Shown here piece by piece: positions 31,568 through 45,900 of a stretch of DNA of 64,000 nt. The position numbers were made by a program, and so were the translations under genes. The stretch is from contig NC_092671.1 in assembly GCF_964355755.1 (NCBI RefSeq), forward strand, positions 19,246,001 to 19,310,000, written 5' to 3'. Numbering within the stretch: position 1 is the stretch's first letter; each line of letters begins with the position of its first letter. The notes under the pieces were generated by a model. It did not search any database. It was not told where the DNA came from and worked only from the letters and a program-made list of their open reading frames with translations. The stretch comes from Antedon mediterranea. Taxonomy: Eukaryota > Echinodermata > Crinoidea > Comatulida > Antedonidae.

Positions 31568-34500
31568 ACTAAACACAGTAACACATTGCTATTTAATACT
31601 TTGTTGAAACTGTCACCGTATAGTCGATTGAAATAGTACAGTACATGTAACGATACATCACTATTAAATACAACGTTTATATTTGTTTGTACAGTAATTA
31701 CATTATTAATTAATATAAACGTTCAGAAAGAACTGTCAGTAAATAAAGTAAACACCTCTATTCGCGGAAAATCGTAAATTCGCTTTAATCGTCAATAAAT
31801 AATTATCTACAGTAACTCAACTTAATTAGTAGGTCTAATGGTTTTCAATTGTTTCTTAGAGCCAATTCATACTTAAGTTGGTTCCTAACCACCAAAGTTG
31901 TTCTGAGTTTAGGGCATGTGATCCTTTGTACTGTAGGCCTGTCCTCTACTGGCTTTACAACGCTACTCATGCCAGTGAGGGGAGGGTGGTGGTGTGGGTG
32001 ATGGTTTAACTGCTAAAAAGAACGAATGATAGGAATCAGCGTTCTGCAAATTTTGGTTATAAATCGATCTTTTCCTGCGACATATCATCTGTTTCACGGC
32101 TTCCATAATTAGTAATAACATTTAATGTCAACGTTCACAAAGACAAATAAAGCCATTCAAAAAAAAGATTGAAATAAAAAATATTCGCTCCAAAATTACA
32201 AGTTGCCGATTTTGTTACGGTTGAAATGTGATTAGTGACGATATTAAAACGGGTGTTAAAAAAAAGAAAAGACATGTTTAATGAAGTTCCAGTTCCGCCA
32301 ACCACAATTGTCGTCATCATCAAAGTAAAATAAAAAGAAACTGACTTTTGTTTTCAAGCATTGCCCGTGGTGAATACAAAAAGAGATAGATGATGGTGAA
32401 TTGTTATCGGGCTTTACTAACCCCCAACCTTCTATCTCAGATGGCTTGTGGATGAGACGAAACAGTCTCCCGATTTTCAACAGATTGTCGACGTCCCGCT
32501 TCTAAATGTTTGCATATCCCTGCCATGAGTCTCCATTAACAAAAGAAAATACTGTATAAATTTAACAAAATTGAAGAAACAGGTCACCGGTTGTGTAATG
32601 ACCATTTAAATATAGAATTGACATTACACAAACAAATCTAACAGAATTATATACTATTAATATAACTGGTTAACAATCGAGCACAATTTTCAGAATGTGA
32701 TGCCTATTGTTCGTTTTACATAGGCCTATTAGCCTTTTGTCAAATCATAATTTGAATACAGTATTATTTTTGATTTATAAAATAAAGTTCCGTTAGTTCA
32801 CGGTAAGCTATTGGGACGAACTGATGATCGGCCCGGGAAATATTTTAAGAGCTGAAATTGGTTTTCAGATCGACGCAACGTATCGACGCAAAGTGCGCCG
32901 TAATGAAATAACCTTGCGTGCCATCACAAGTGGGGACCGACGTGTTAAACACCGTTTTTGCTTTACGTTCATCACAATGATGCTCTTGATCGTGAGGGGA
33001 TGCAAAATAGATAGATGAGTATTTTCTTATGTTGCGCGTCGTTCACCAACCACACTGAATATTCTGATACTGATACATTATTTGTCTATTTATGAATACA
33101 TTAGAAAACATTTTTTAAACTGGCGATTAAGTAAAACAGCAATAGTATACAATGGGGAAAATGTAAAAGTTTAAATACAATACAGGAAAATGAATATCTT
33201 ATTGTATTTATTCACAAATTTAGATAATAAACAATAGGCAAATATTATAGAAAAAACACATTTATATAGGCTCTAAAATAAGCCTAAAAAAGCCTACCGC
33301 CATCCTTTACTTATTACAATTTACTTTTATGTAGTTTATTTCTATACTTATAAACAATTGGCTATGGATGGGTTTAAATTGTAAGCATTGCATTCAATTC
33401 AATTCTCTGTGCGGTGTCCTTATTGTGCGTCCGTCGCCTTGCAAATAGCGCGATGTGTTTGTTCGTAAAACCATATCACATTAACTCCATTGGCGAAAAC
33501 GCGTGAGCTTGTTCATAGATAAAGTCATGATTGTTGATAACATAACAATTAAAATCGAAATCTTTTTTTAGAATCTGTAAATTGAAGGTGTTATCACGAT
33601 TGTGTATGATTTTGGTCGGATTTTGTGCACACTACCATTTCGCAGGGTCTTCGCTTTCGAGGTCTTTTCGGTCTTCGATCTTCGCTTTCGAGGTCTTCGC
33701 TTTCGACACACCCGCCAAGCATCATCAAAACTTAAAACTGGACTAGGCCTAGCCTACTAGATAGGGTCTACTGAATGTATAGCCTACTAAACTAGGCATA
33801 GTATGATGTCTATTAATATTGCTTACAAACACACACTTACCTTGCAGTATTTGGCATACAAAGATAACTTTTTGATAATATTAATACCGATTAATTAATT
33901 AAACTGTGGCTGTACCACACAGAATATATTTTGTTTACTTCCGTTTTTGTTAAAACTATAGAGGGCGCTATAATATATTAGAAAATACAACAAAATAATT
34001 ATGGAGGAGTTATTAAAAATATAAAGGTATTGGGATTGTTGGTTATCCTCAAAAGGGTTGGAGTAAAAATGACCTGTAGCACACAAAAGTATGCGCACAC
34101 AAGTTTTTAAAGTTTTAAAAATCAACTTTATGCATGTTTCAGGTCATTTTGAGCATTTTAAAATTCTTGAATTTTTTTTGTGTGTTTCACATGCACGTTT
34201 GTAATCAGCATAGAAAGACCGTTGTTGCAATTGATTTTTGCCCCAGTGGTCTAAGCATTAGTCTGGTTGTCGTTGAATGTATATCCTTAGTATTGTCTGC
34301 CTCTCTTCGATGCAAAAGCTTTTTCTCCTTTGATCACTTGGAAATCAATATCTATCTACATACACAACAATAAACGCAAGACATGTTACAAAAAGTGTAG
34401 TTAAACTTGTTCACATATGTGGGACATTTATTTGAAACTGTCTCACAGTTGCTTGTTGTAGAGAGATGGTGGTTTTATGGAAACCGTACCAAATAAATAC

Positions 34501-35711
34501 AAGCAATATCCATTTAGTACATTAGATAAATTGTGTGTTTGTATGTATGTTAGCTTTCTACTCACTACAAAGATAACAAACCAACTGAACAACCTACAAA
34601 AAAATGTCACCTATGTACAATCAACAATTTGTCACCGAGGAGGAGCGAAATAAAAGATGCATGATCAAATGAATCTCTCTATTCAACGTGCAATGTCATA
34701 TTTTTTAAAAACGAAGCAAAACATCATACAGAGTTAATTTCACCTCATCTGTATTCATTTATCTTAACATCAATTATTTTTTTTCTTTCAATTTTTAAAG
34801 GAATTATCAGACAAGCAATGACTATTATAAACAATGGCTATTTTAGTTACATATAATTTTGCCTGTACCCACAATATTATGCTACATATAAATAGCAAAC
34901 AAGCTATTTCATTGATAGTAGAAGAACAATCTGTGTCTGCAACTTCTTACTAGACACGCCGCATTGAAGCAATATTTACAAGTACAGTATTACGGCTCGT
35001 CATATTAGGAACGCTTTATTTATCAAAGCTAAACGTTTTCATTAGCAAACAGAATGAATGAACCTAATTATGTCTAATGGTAAACAAGTAATATAGATAT
35101 ACCTTATTTATATATATATATATTTATATCTCGTCAAAGTATTTTATATCAACACAAACAAAAGAGTATACAAACCAAGAAATAAAGTTGACTTGTTATT
35201 TAGTCACCCAGTTCAACTAATTCTATATTTACCATCAAAATATTTCAGAACAGATTGTATAAAAGTAGAATTTTGTAAATATAGTTAGATTGATAAATTG
35301 TTTTTGACACGACTAATTTAGACAATTCAAATGAAATCATTTTGAAGGGAAAAAAATGTATATATCATTATATAATCAAATCTCAGCGGTAAGCTGTGTA
35401 AAGATAACAAATAGATATTTATAAATCTATATACACACAGGGCAAAATATGGGCTAGACACCTAGTCTATAATGATTGAAATATAAAACAAAATCTAAAC
35501 ATGCATGTTTTTGGATTTAATTTTTTCTTTCTTTTTTTTCATTCTTTTGCTTAAACGGTACCTGGGCAAAAACAATGTTTGATAACAGTAAACACAAATT
35601 AATAAATGTGTTAATGTAACACATAAGAACATAAAAATAAAAAAATAACATCCCTTTTTCATACTGCTACTCTGGAAAACCTGTAAAATATTATATATAG
35701 TTATACAATCT

Positions 35712-35717
35712 TTTATT
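35712..35717 (-). promoter_or_regulatory. candidate poly(A) signal of KANSL1
   Basis: AATAAA on the minus strand, about 555 bases downstream of the TGA stop. Other copies lie further on, so the true transcript end is open. Confidence 0.35.
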
Positions 35718-36270
35718 GGGATAGGGAACAATTACAGTCCTAATGCTCAACGGCAAGCTAATACGATCTTTGTAAGCAAAACATTATGTAAAAGCGTTTT
35801 AGTCAAATTTTTAATTTTAATTTTTTTGTTGGTACTATTTAACTAATTAAGTGTGCCGTGTGATGGAGTGCAAGATGTAATTTAGCAATAACAGGCGAGG
35901 ACTTCATGTGTGATAATACAATAGCTTCTCAATGATTTGTTTCCAATTTTAAATTTGACAAACACGTATGTACACGATGTAAAAAAGCTAGTTTTCCATT
36001 CCTAGAGCTACATTTATCACATGCATTCTCAAGACTCAAGAGAGTGAATTCTGAGTATACATGCTAACTACTTGAGAGGGTTTCACCACTAATTGGCAAT
36101 TATCATTTCTTGAGCTTGCATATCTAGTGGAAGTTGACTCTTGAAACTACTCTCTTCGTTTTTACTCGCACATACTAGCTTACACCTTCTGGGAGAGTTT
36201 GCTTTTTGCTCTTGCAGATCTTCATCAAGAGCCAGCACATTCTGTTTTTCATTCGTCAACTTTTGCACTT

Positions 36271-36942
36271 TCATCGTCTTGCAAGCTTAAGGACAATAGA
36301 GCCCTTAGGTGTAACCTCAACCTTTTTCTGCTTCATTACCACTGTCCACTCAGGATCATTAGGATCTTCATTTGGATTATCTTCAGCATCTGAGCTGAGT
36401 TCTGATCGAGAGCCTGACCGACTCAATGTAACAGTGCTCTTTGGCGTAGAAACCCCACTAGATTTGCCAAAATCCAATTCTTGGTATGCACCAGGAATCT
36501 CTTCTAGGTCTTTAGTCTCTTCCTCTGTAAGTGGAAAAGTTCGTAATGGCCACGGGTCTACCATCAATATCTCCTCTTCCAAGTCTACAGTGCTTTCACT
36601 ATTGTTTGAAATACGACGTGTACTTCTCTCCATTGTCGCACATGCATCAGGAACAGTGATAGGCGATGGTGAGGGTGTCACAGATGTACTTGTTGGGAGT
36701 GAAGCAACTGCAAAAGTTGTATTAAGACCATCTGACATCTGTATTTCACTGCTGTTTAAGTCTGGTGAGACTGGCGGCAATGAATCTGGTGTTGTTGCAC
36801 TAATTGTACGCGATCTTCGTGAATGATTTCTCTTCATATTACTATGTGAAAGATCTGTCAAAGCTCTAATGTACAGCGACTTCTCCAGGACTTCTGATTT
36901 GTTGTGTCTCAATTGGATGGCTTCAAAAGTTTGCTTTTCATC
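36271..36942 (-). CDS. KANSL1: KANSL1 exon 7 (C-terminus)
   Basis: 672 bases after GTTACAG, ending in TGA at 36271-36273. Begins [20 protein letters not shown], has a Ser/Thr/Pro-rich stretch of about 80 residues, then [15 protein letters not shown], the closing motif of the PEHE domain, and an acidic and then basic tail DDPEW-like [13 protein letters not shown]. Confidence 0.93.
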   Translation of the reverse strand, partial: DEKQTFEAIQLRHNKSEVLEKSLYIRALTDLSHSNMKRNHSRRSRTISATTPDSLPPVSPDLNSSEIQMSDGLNTTFAVASLPTSTSVTPSPSPITVPDACATMERSTRRISNNSESTVDLEEEILMVDPWPLRTFPLTEEETKDLEEIPGAYQELDFGKSSGVSTPKSTVTLSRSGSRSELSSDAEDNPNEDPNDPEWTVVMKQKKVEVTPKGSIVLKLARR

Positions 36943-39900
36943 CTGTAACATAAACACAAATTTGTTGATTGATAGATTGATCGATAAACACACAATTTAG
37001 ATTTCCATTATACATTAATATTATTGGGAGTTGCATTTAAATAAATATGAGAAATAAGAGGAGAACTTTAATTTTCCAGAATTATTTATATTCTGCACTT
37101 ACCATTAATGTACATAATTATAATATACAACTCTGTTTAGACATATAATATATGTTTGCATAATGTAGAAAACTTTTCTGCAAACTACCAAATGAACATA
37201 CATTTGCATAAATTATTGATTTAATGACAATTACATTATTATAAAAATTGTTTTTTTTTGTTTTTCCCCAAGCTGACCAGTTTTGTTCTTACATACCTCA
37301 TCTGATAAATCATCTGCTGTTTGTAAAAGACTATTTCTCTTTGATACTTCATCCTCTGTAACCAGTCTCCATTTTGGGGTCACAATCTCTTTGTATTGTA
37401 GTTTTTCAACACGTGTTGAAGCCAAGATGGAGTAAGGAATGACAATGTTATCAATATCGTACGCATCATTAGGATTAAACTTGCGTCTCATTGAGTTAAG
37501 CGAGTTTGTTGGCATGGAGTTAAATAATGTGTTCAATCCTTGTCCATCAGTTGTTGGCGTGTTTGTTCCAGAGGGCGTTTTACAGTTTATATCCGTCAGT
37601 GAAAGACTACGTGCCCGTTTCTTTAAAGCAGCTACACACAAGAGAAAATGTTTTATTAATTAATGTTGTATTTTCTTATAATTGTGTGGATGCGAGTGTG
37701 GTAGGCACAGGGTGATTTCAGCACCACCAAAGGAACATCCAGATATCAGAGGGTATGGTTTTGTTTTGCAATGATGAAATGAATGAACTTTTTAGCATTG
37801 TTTGTTTGCGTTTATTTCGAATCCATACATCATATATATATTAACAAAAATCTAGCTCTTTGAATTGTACACAAGGCTGTCATTATATGAAGCATATATT
37901 AAGCATGTCTTGTCTTGGCGATACTTACCAATAGCTAACTGTGCTGCTGCCCGTTTGTTTTTTATGTCGGTACGACATTGCCGTGATATATCTAGCAAGC
38001 CCTTTGGAGTTGTTGGTTGTGAATGTGAACGGGATAAGATCTTGCTTTCTTTTTTCAGTTGCTTTAGTTCACGCAATTCTACCAGTAAATAACATTTAGT
38101 TTTAGTAATATGACAAAGTTCATTCTAATCAATTTGGTATAACCTGATCTACTAGATAGAATGAAATTTATTTTAATTTTACCATTTTAAAAAGCGTATA
38201 CACAACATTTTTGGTATAAAGATAAATTATGATACATTTTTGGTAGATTAACCACATTTTTACAGTTGTTACTTACTTGATGCAAACAGAAAAGATGAGG
38301 TTTTAGACAGTTTTCGCTTTGCCTTTTTATCTCTACTTGACAACCGAGATTTCCTACAATAAAAACAAATTCATTAATAATATTACAACACAGTAAGCTA
38401 CACTAGATTTGAACTCAGGTGATCCATACTGACAACATTGTGATGCAAGATATTAACAAAAGTAATTGACTTGGTCCTATAACTAACCTTTATGAATGTC
38501 AACTTAAAAATTATTAATAGGAAATACACTTGATAAAGATGTATTGTCGGGCCCAAAAACATGAAAAATGAAGATTGAATAACTATTATGGAACATCAGG
38601 GAGAAAATATATGTTTAAAAAACAAAATATAATAAGAACAGGGAAAAAAACAAAAATGGAAAAAGCCTAGTGTAGATTTGATTAGATTGAATAACTATAG
38701 TGAGCCCTCTATAGTTACTTAGTTGAATAGTTCTATGCATTCACAATCTATTTTATAAGAATAGTTTTTCCTTACTGATAAGAATTCTTTTTGTTTAGGC
38801 AATATATAATTCTATACAAATTAAATTTGAAATAGAGAAATAGTTGAATATGGTACCAATTTTGTTGTTAATACAAAGCATGATTGGTGGATTGGCTTGC
38901 CACCTTCATACTACTGGAGTAGCACTAACATTTCATTTTGTTTAGCCATTTGGCGAAAGTCAAAATATTTTTTTTAGTCAAATCAGTTTATCTATAGCCA
39001 AAATGGCTAAAGTCAAATTTTTTTATTTAGCCAAATGAATCGGTTTATAGCCAACATTTAAAATTTTTGAAAAAACATTTTAATCAATATATCTATGTCA
39101 ACAGGTCTATACACTGTTCCCTGAACATTTTTGTAAGGCATTGAGATAAAGAACCATGCCTAAATCACTGTATGATTTAAAAAAAAAATATTTTTTTTGT
39201 ATTTTTTTTACATGATCAAAACAATTGTTCAAATTGTTTTTAATCACACAGCATTCATACAGTTATCAATTTAATAACAAACATTTTACAGTTTTCTGAA
39301 ATCCCCTGAACACTATGTTACTTTTGTTTTTTACGCTTGGCTGGTCATGTTTGCGTGCGACGGCTTCCATGGCGTACCAGGCGAAAATCGTGTCCTAGAA
39401 TCACCGCCGCGCAGCGGGTTAATGTTTTTAAATTGGGTATGCTCAAGAGGTGCGAAAGTGCAGAACCGCCGGCCTAGGCCTACAAAATTATGTACAACAA
39501 CGCAACGGTACTGTATATCGTATGCTAAAAATATTGAGGAAAATTCCTAGCAAACGAACACTCATATCGTTGTTAAACGCAAGATAATATAGGCCAAAGC
39601 ACAGAGTACACGTCTTTCCATCCTTCAAGGCTGCGCCGAAGCGTTTCTGTCAGGGCGAGAAATTTATTCCGATTATTATTTATTTACACAACAACAACGC
39701 AGAAGCCGGCGACCGGCCCCGCTCAGATGCACACGTGTGTGTTTAGCTAAATCCCCGTTGGACTCTACCATTTCCCGCATGTTTATTTGTTTACACTGAC
39801 GCACGAGGGAAGTTTATTAAGGGTAAAATATGAACCTACATTAAATTGAAAGACTCTAAAATGCATAACGCATACATTTTTGATTTCGATAAGATTAAGA

Positions 39901-42900
39901 CGTCATTCATCCAAGATACTATAATGTTTCTTTTTAATCTGAAAAGTACACCCCTATCGAAAAATAGACAATCCCGGTAATTAGCCGACCGTCGGCTACG
40001 TAGTCGATCGTTTGTGCAGCGCAAAACACGTGATAGTTTGGGTAGACTTCATCATCCATGTGTCGTGTAACGTCTGTCTCTCTGTGCAGTCTACCTCTGC
40101 TATCTCCATCTTTTTGAAATACCAAAGAGACGCCTGGTACAACGAAACAAGTTGACGAAAAATGGAGCTTGAAGTAAACAACGTGATAACGAACAAAATA
40201 AATGCTTGGAGATCGACAAAAGAACCTTTTAGTTGGACTTTATGCTTTCGCCAAAATGATTATTTAATTATCTATTTTATCATATGTCATCGCCAAAATG
40301 GCTAAAGTAGCCGTTTTATTTTTCGCCAATCTACAAACGTTTTCGCCCATGGCGACTTGGCGATCGGCCAGTGCGAGCCCAGTACTATACACTATAACTA
40401 TAAGAAGTACAACCATTCTTTGTTTTCATGTTATTTTTAAAAAGCATGTGTGATATTAATAAACGTTACATACTTCCTATTTTGTGTTTTGTTGTTGGAC
40501 CTTCGCTGCCAGTCACCATTAGTGATTAAGTTTTCTAATCGTACTGTAGCAGGAACATCTACAAATAAAACAGAAGAAATATATTCTATTAAAATAAATC
40601 ATTATTATTATTATTATTATTGTTTCAAGGTGATAATCACTTCCAAAAGATATTATTTATAGTTAAACAATTTCACTTTCATTAAGATTCAATTTAAAAA
40701 CATATTAATTATTGTACCCTTACAAATCGTGTAATACTGTAAGTAAGACTCGTGTAATAATAATATTTAGTATTCAATAGTTCCTTTAATGGATGTCTTG
40801 CCTATTGTCAGTTTTTCCAGGTAGGCTACTATTATTGTTTCAAAAATAATTTCAAAAAGATGATATATTCTAAATATAAGGGTATGTTCAGACTCACTGC
40901 ATTAAGGTAGCATATGTAAGCGGAATACATATTTTTGTGTCTGAACTAGGATTAGCGTTAGATAGTTAATAACCCTAGCAGGAGAGGGTACACATTTAAT
41001 AATCCAGTGATGCATCAGTGATTTTAACCCTAAACCAATGAAAAGACACGAATACAACTACATACCTGTACTACCCTAGTTTACGACGAAATAGCTACGT
41101 TAAATGTATTTTCAAGTTTTCAATTTTAAAGAACAGTACAGTTGGCATCAGTGATAAGATCTTTTCATAAATTAAATCAATTAATCAGATAATTGTCCGT
41201 GTAATAATTATGTTCTAAATTATTTTGAATTATAATGCAATTCTGCAAGTAGTAAGAACAAATCAGTATATTTGAATTAACATTATATAAATAAAAAAAA
41301 CCTAAAAAACAACTTCATGATGTCAACTTTTATGCATTGTCATGAATGTATACATAGTTCTGATCATAGTGTTTTGATGCAAGGCATTGTAATGTTGATC
41401 ATTGTGTCTTATGGATTACTGTACACCTTACATAGATAACGTTACCTTAACGCGGTGAGTCTGAGCATACCCTAAATTTACTGGCATCGGGTATTTTGTT
41501 ATAAATTTGACCAACAAGTTGTAACCTCAGACATGAATTCATAAAACTGATATTTGGTTGTTTTAAAAACAAATTCTAAGGTTTCTTTAGATGGGAAAGA
41601 TAATATAGCAATATTATTTAAATTTTTATTTAGTTTATATGCAAAGTGTCATTTTAATGTATTTAACCTGTTACATTGTTTTGATAGCAGTTGTTCACAC
41701 CAATTACTTTCACATTAAACACAAACATTCCATCAAATAGGATAAGTCAATAAATGGACAAGTTCAACTCAAATTGTGTTGATAATTTGTTGCCAGGATG
41801 TAATCAATATAGTGAAAGGTGGGAGAATAACACAATGCACAAAGAGTGGTCCATCATCGCAGTTAATATTATACAACATATATGTCTTCAGGGTAACGCA
41901 AGATCCACACCGAAATATATGAATTATCCTATGCCAATTATTTAATTAATAGATAAAAAAAATCTTCATTCATGCTTTAAGTCATTTGCCATTAATTAAT
42001 ATCTCATCACCAAACTAGTGTGAACTTTTCTTTCACAAAAATGGCAGCAATTTGTTTTCCAATTAGAATTTAATTTTATATCTAATTTAAAAATAGTCCT
42101 TTTTAAACTGTTGCAATCAACTGTTGTAAACAATTTCAATCTTCATACATTCAAGTTATATAATTTAGGGGTCTTCCCACAATTGGTAGTTGTAGGCTTG
42201 ACCAGAACTAAAAATATCTGACCACTACACTGGTACTATATTCATATTGGTATTTATCCCTAAAACAAAAAGATTAAAACATGGCAGCAAAAATGCTGAA
42301 TTGCGTTTCAATTTACAAAATATGTATAAAACTGGTTAAAATTACTGATAATTGAACATCAAAATACATATGAAGAAAGAGTAAAACTACATTAAAAGGC
42401 AAAAATTACAAACTATTCATTTAAAATCTAATCAAATATGGAACGGGACTGAGATTGTGTTTGGTATCACAACGAGTTTCAACAAATGTGTGTCTGTGCC
42501 TAGTATTAAGGGTTGTAAGATAAAAAAGCATGTAGTCTAGAAAAATCTCTAGAGGCTTTTGGCAAATAAGGTACAAAGTTCTTGACTTCTATCAATAAGA
42601 AATAATCACTTACATTACATAGTAAAATCAAGTCAATGTTAACTTGTGAAATGAATAAAGGTCGATTGGAATATTAGGGAGTTTTCGCAATCTTACGAAT
42701 ACGATAACGAAAACGGATACGTCACGCACACGTCCAAAATATGACTGCGGTAAATTTGAGCGAATCGCAGGTACGTGTTGCTTGGTGCTTGGCTGCCTAG
42801 GCCTAGCGTAACGGCGATCAACATCAAATCGAGTGAGGACTTTAAAAACTGCTATTTATCAAAATTGAACTGGTATTTTAGTAAATTACTTTAGTAAATT

Positions 42901-45900
42901 ACTTTCAATAAAAGTATAATTATATTATAATCATGAATCATTCCTGATTCAAATGCAAAATGTGCAAAATAGATCAAAAACTATACTCGTTTTTAGTTAC
43001 GAATATGACTGGTGATATTCGTCAACACGAATACGCTTTACGAATATGAAATAGGGATCAGCTCAAAGGTTTCACAAATGTGTGACGTATCCGTTTTCGT
43101 ATTCGTAAGGTTGCGAAATCTCCCTATTGTTTTTATTAAAATAACCGAAGACCGACATACAACATTATTGTTGGAGAAATTTAGCATTTAACCTAGGTAG
43201 GTACTAGAGAGAATGTCCTCATGTGTATTCCATTTTGTGTTACAATATCATGCTTTAAAATCCAATGGGAATGAAAATCCACAAGACCGAAACAAGGCAA
43301 ACATAATTGAATTTTACTTGTTTTAACATCAACATATCAAGTCACCAAAGTGAAAACCCTGCCTGTGTCGCATTGTTATGTTATTGTTAATTACATCTAA
43401 TTCTAATTGATGGTGGATTGCAATTTGTGACTAATGATTGATAGGAAAAAAAAGAGGGGGAAAAAGATCAATCCTGGGGAAAACATTGAATTTAGAAACA
43501 ATATTTTCGACAATTATTCATAATTTCTTTTTAAAAAAATTAAAAAAATAACCCAAACAAAAGTTTTTCTCTTACCTTTTTTGAAGGACAGGACAGGGTG
43601 GTATGAGTAATCAAGTAATGATAACCTCTCTTTCTCAGGCATAAAGTTTGTATCTAATGGCTTTAAATTATTATACCGGCCTCCACACATTACACATGGC
43701 ATCTGCGGCTGACAACATTTACATTTTACAGTTGATCGTTTTGCAGCTTTCCGACTCAAATAATGCATGCCACCTGATCTAACAATGCGCCTTTTTCGGT
43801 AGTATTTTACCGGCCTCGTCCTGGCACAATATTTTTCCTCGGTCGTCTGTATTTGCACTGAAAATGATGTTGGACTAGGAGTATTTGATTCTAATCTTAT
43901 TCGTTTATGCTGATTGTTAGGCGTTTCTAGGTTTGTTTTTGTTCCATTTATGGTAGTAGTTCGATTTGGATGAATCTTATCTCCACCGCCATTGGTTGCA
44001 TGTTGGTGCGGTGTTGGTGTTCCTAAAATTGGCGATACACAGTTTTGAAAAGATTTTTGTAATTTTGCACTTTGTTTATCAACATTACATAGCAACATTG
44101 AGATGTTGGAAGGGGACAGTTCATTCTTGCCTTCTAATCTGGCAATTTTCGCTTCAATCGGTGAAAGCTTTTTACCAGATCTGTAATTACTGTTTACAGT
44201 CTTAATTCGAAGAATTTCTTCGGCAGATGGCGGTTCACCGAGTGTTACAGCACCTTTTGTGGAACGAATCTGTCTATGAATATCATTTTGCTGTCTAATA
44301 CGATATTCTAAATCCGATACTTGTGCTTGTAACCATGTCCATCGACTTGCTATAGCTGATCTTGCTTTTGCCCACCGCCATAACGATCTTTTATGTCTAC
44401 AATAAAGAAGTGAAATATGGTCAAGTTAATTTTGTCATTATTAATATTAGTAGAATATATACATTCATTATAATAACAGGAATATAATAGTCTCAGTCTG
44501 AGTAAGATTCCATGATCTACTTGAGAAATGAGGTTTCATCTTGAAATGTCTGCAATTAAAAGTATTTTCAACACAGTACAAAATTGATTCCGTTATCTTG
44601 TAATGAATAATACTAATGAATGTACTAATTCCACCAAGTTCATCAGGGATTAGAATATTAACAAAATTAGAAATGATTTGTTGAGACCGTCCCTTACTGT
44701 AATGGTTCTTTGAGTAGGTGGTGCAGGTGAACAGTTACATTCATATTTAAATTAGCAGTCAATAGTTGGTAGCAACAAAGTAAATTTAGTGTGTTACTAT
44801 AAAGACAAATTAATTCTAAAGGAAAAATTTGAATAAAATACCCATATCATTATCCCAAATAAAATCTCAATGAAACTGCATTGAACATAGCATTAATCAT
44901 ATTTTGATTAAATTGAAAAATATGCATACTAGAAAGTTTTTATTTTCTTTCCTCAAATATTGGAAAAAGCTCTTTTTGTTTATACAGTGCAGATCATTTA
45001 CATAAAATAATGTATTAATAAAGTAAACATGATTTTTAAAATTTAATTCAAAAAGGTGAAGAAATAATTTTGGAAAATACACCCACTACATCCCATCCAC
45101 ACACCATATTTATACAATTTCCTGAAATATTTATACAATTTCCTGAAAATTGTTTAGGGAACTTTCACTGTTCTCATTGGGAACAGGTCTCGCCCAAAAT
45201 AAAATCACCGAACAAGTGTGATTTATAGCTCACCTGATATTTTTATATCACAAGTCCTGTATTTAATGTTGTTACATAGAAGTTTGATGTTTAAACATAG
45301 AACAAAGACACTAGTGCCTTCAACACTAGATTAAAGCAAGTTGAATGTGATCCCTAACTTATGAATTGAGACTAGCTCATAAAACAATCTATTAGCATAC
45401 AACAGTAATTAAAACCACTCAGACTAGATAAAAAACAAATAAAAGGTCTTTATTTAGATATTTGTATACCTAATTTACCTTTTCTAAACGTCGTTAATAA
45501 ATTTGTAAATTATCTTTAAAAACATGTTCTTTTATATACTACTAGTTGTATTTAAGTTGTTACTCATTTAAAGTAATAAACACTCCGTATCTTATCTTTT
45601 AATGAATGTTGGTATTGGTAATATTTTCTTTGATAAATTGGCAAAATGAATGTGAATGCCCAATGCAAGAACAAGGCTGTCAAACTCTGCCAAGCTAGGT
45701 AGTCGGTGGTATCATTAAAAGGGTCCTCATCAAATTACATATAATTACCATTCTTTTATTTACAATAATAATTACAGTATTTTTCACGAGATGTACATAA
45801 AATATATAAGGATTGACTTCATAACTATATTAACTGCCTTCAGGGCCGTAGCCAAGATCTGTCAAGGGGGGGGGGGGTTCGGACACTAAATATTTGGGTC

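Larger units (their letters stand above)
31102..36270. other. intergenic region between the aminotransferase and KANSL1 genes
   Basis: No gene that I can support. Contents noticed: AAGCGCAGAAGTGCTCAAGG near 31138 (a dispersed-repeat style motif); a palindrome at 31544-31567; a cluster of GGTCTTCGCTTTCGA copies at about 33646-33712; and a long AT-rich tract from 34.4 kb on, part of which should be the 3' UTR of KANSL1. A candidate poly(A) signal for KANSL1 (AATAAA on the minus strand) lies at 35712-35717, about 555 bases past its stop. Confidence 0.45.

Noticed and set aside
36206-36826. 206-codon plus-strand frame opposite KANSL1
   Set aside because: It is the antisense shadow of KANSL1 exon 7; the sense strand has the conserved PEHE end and matching splice phases.
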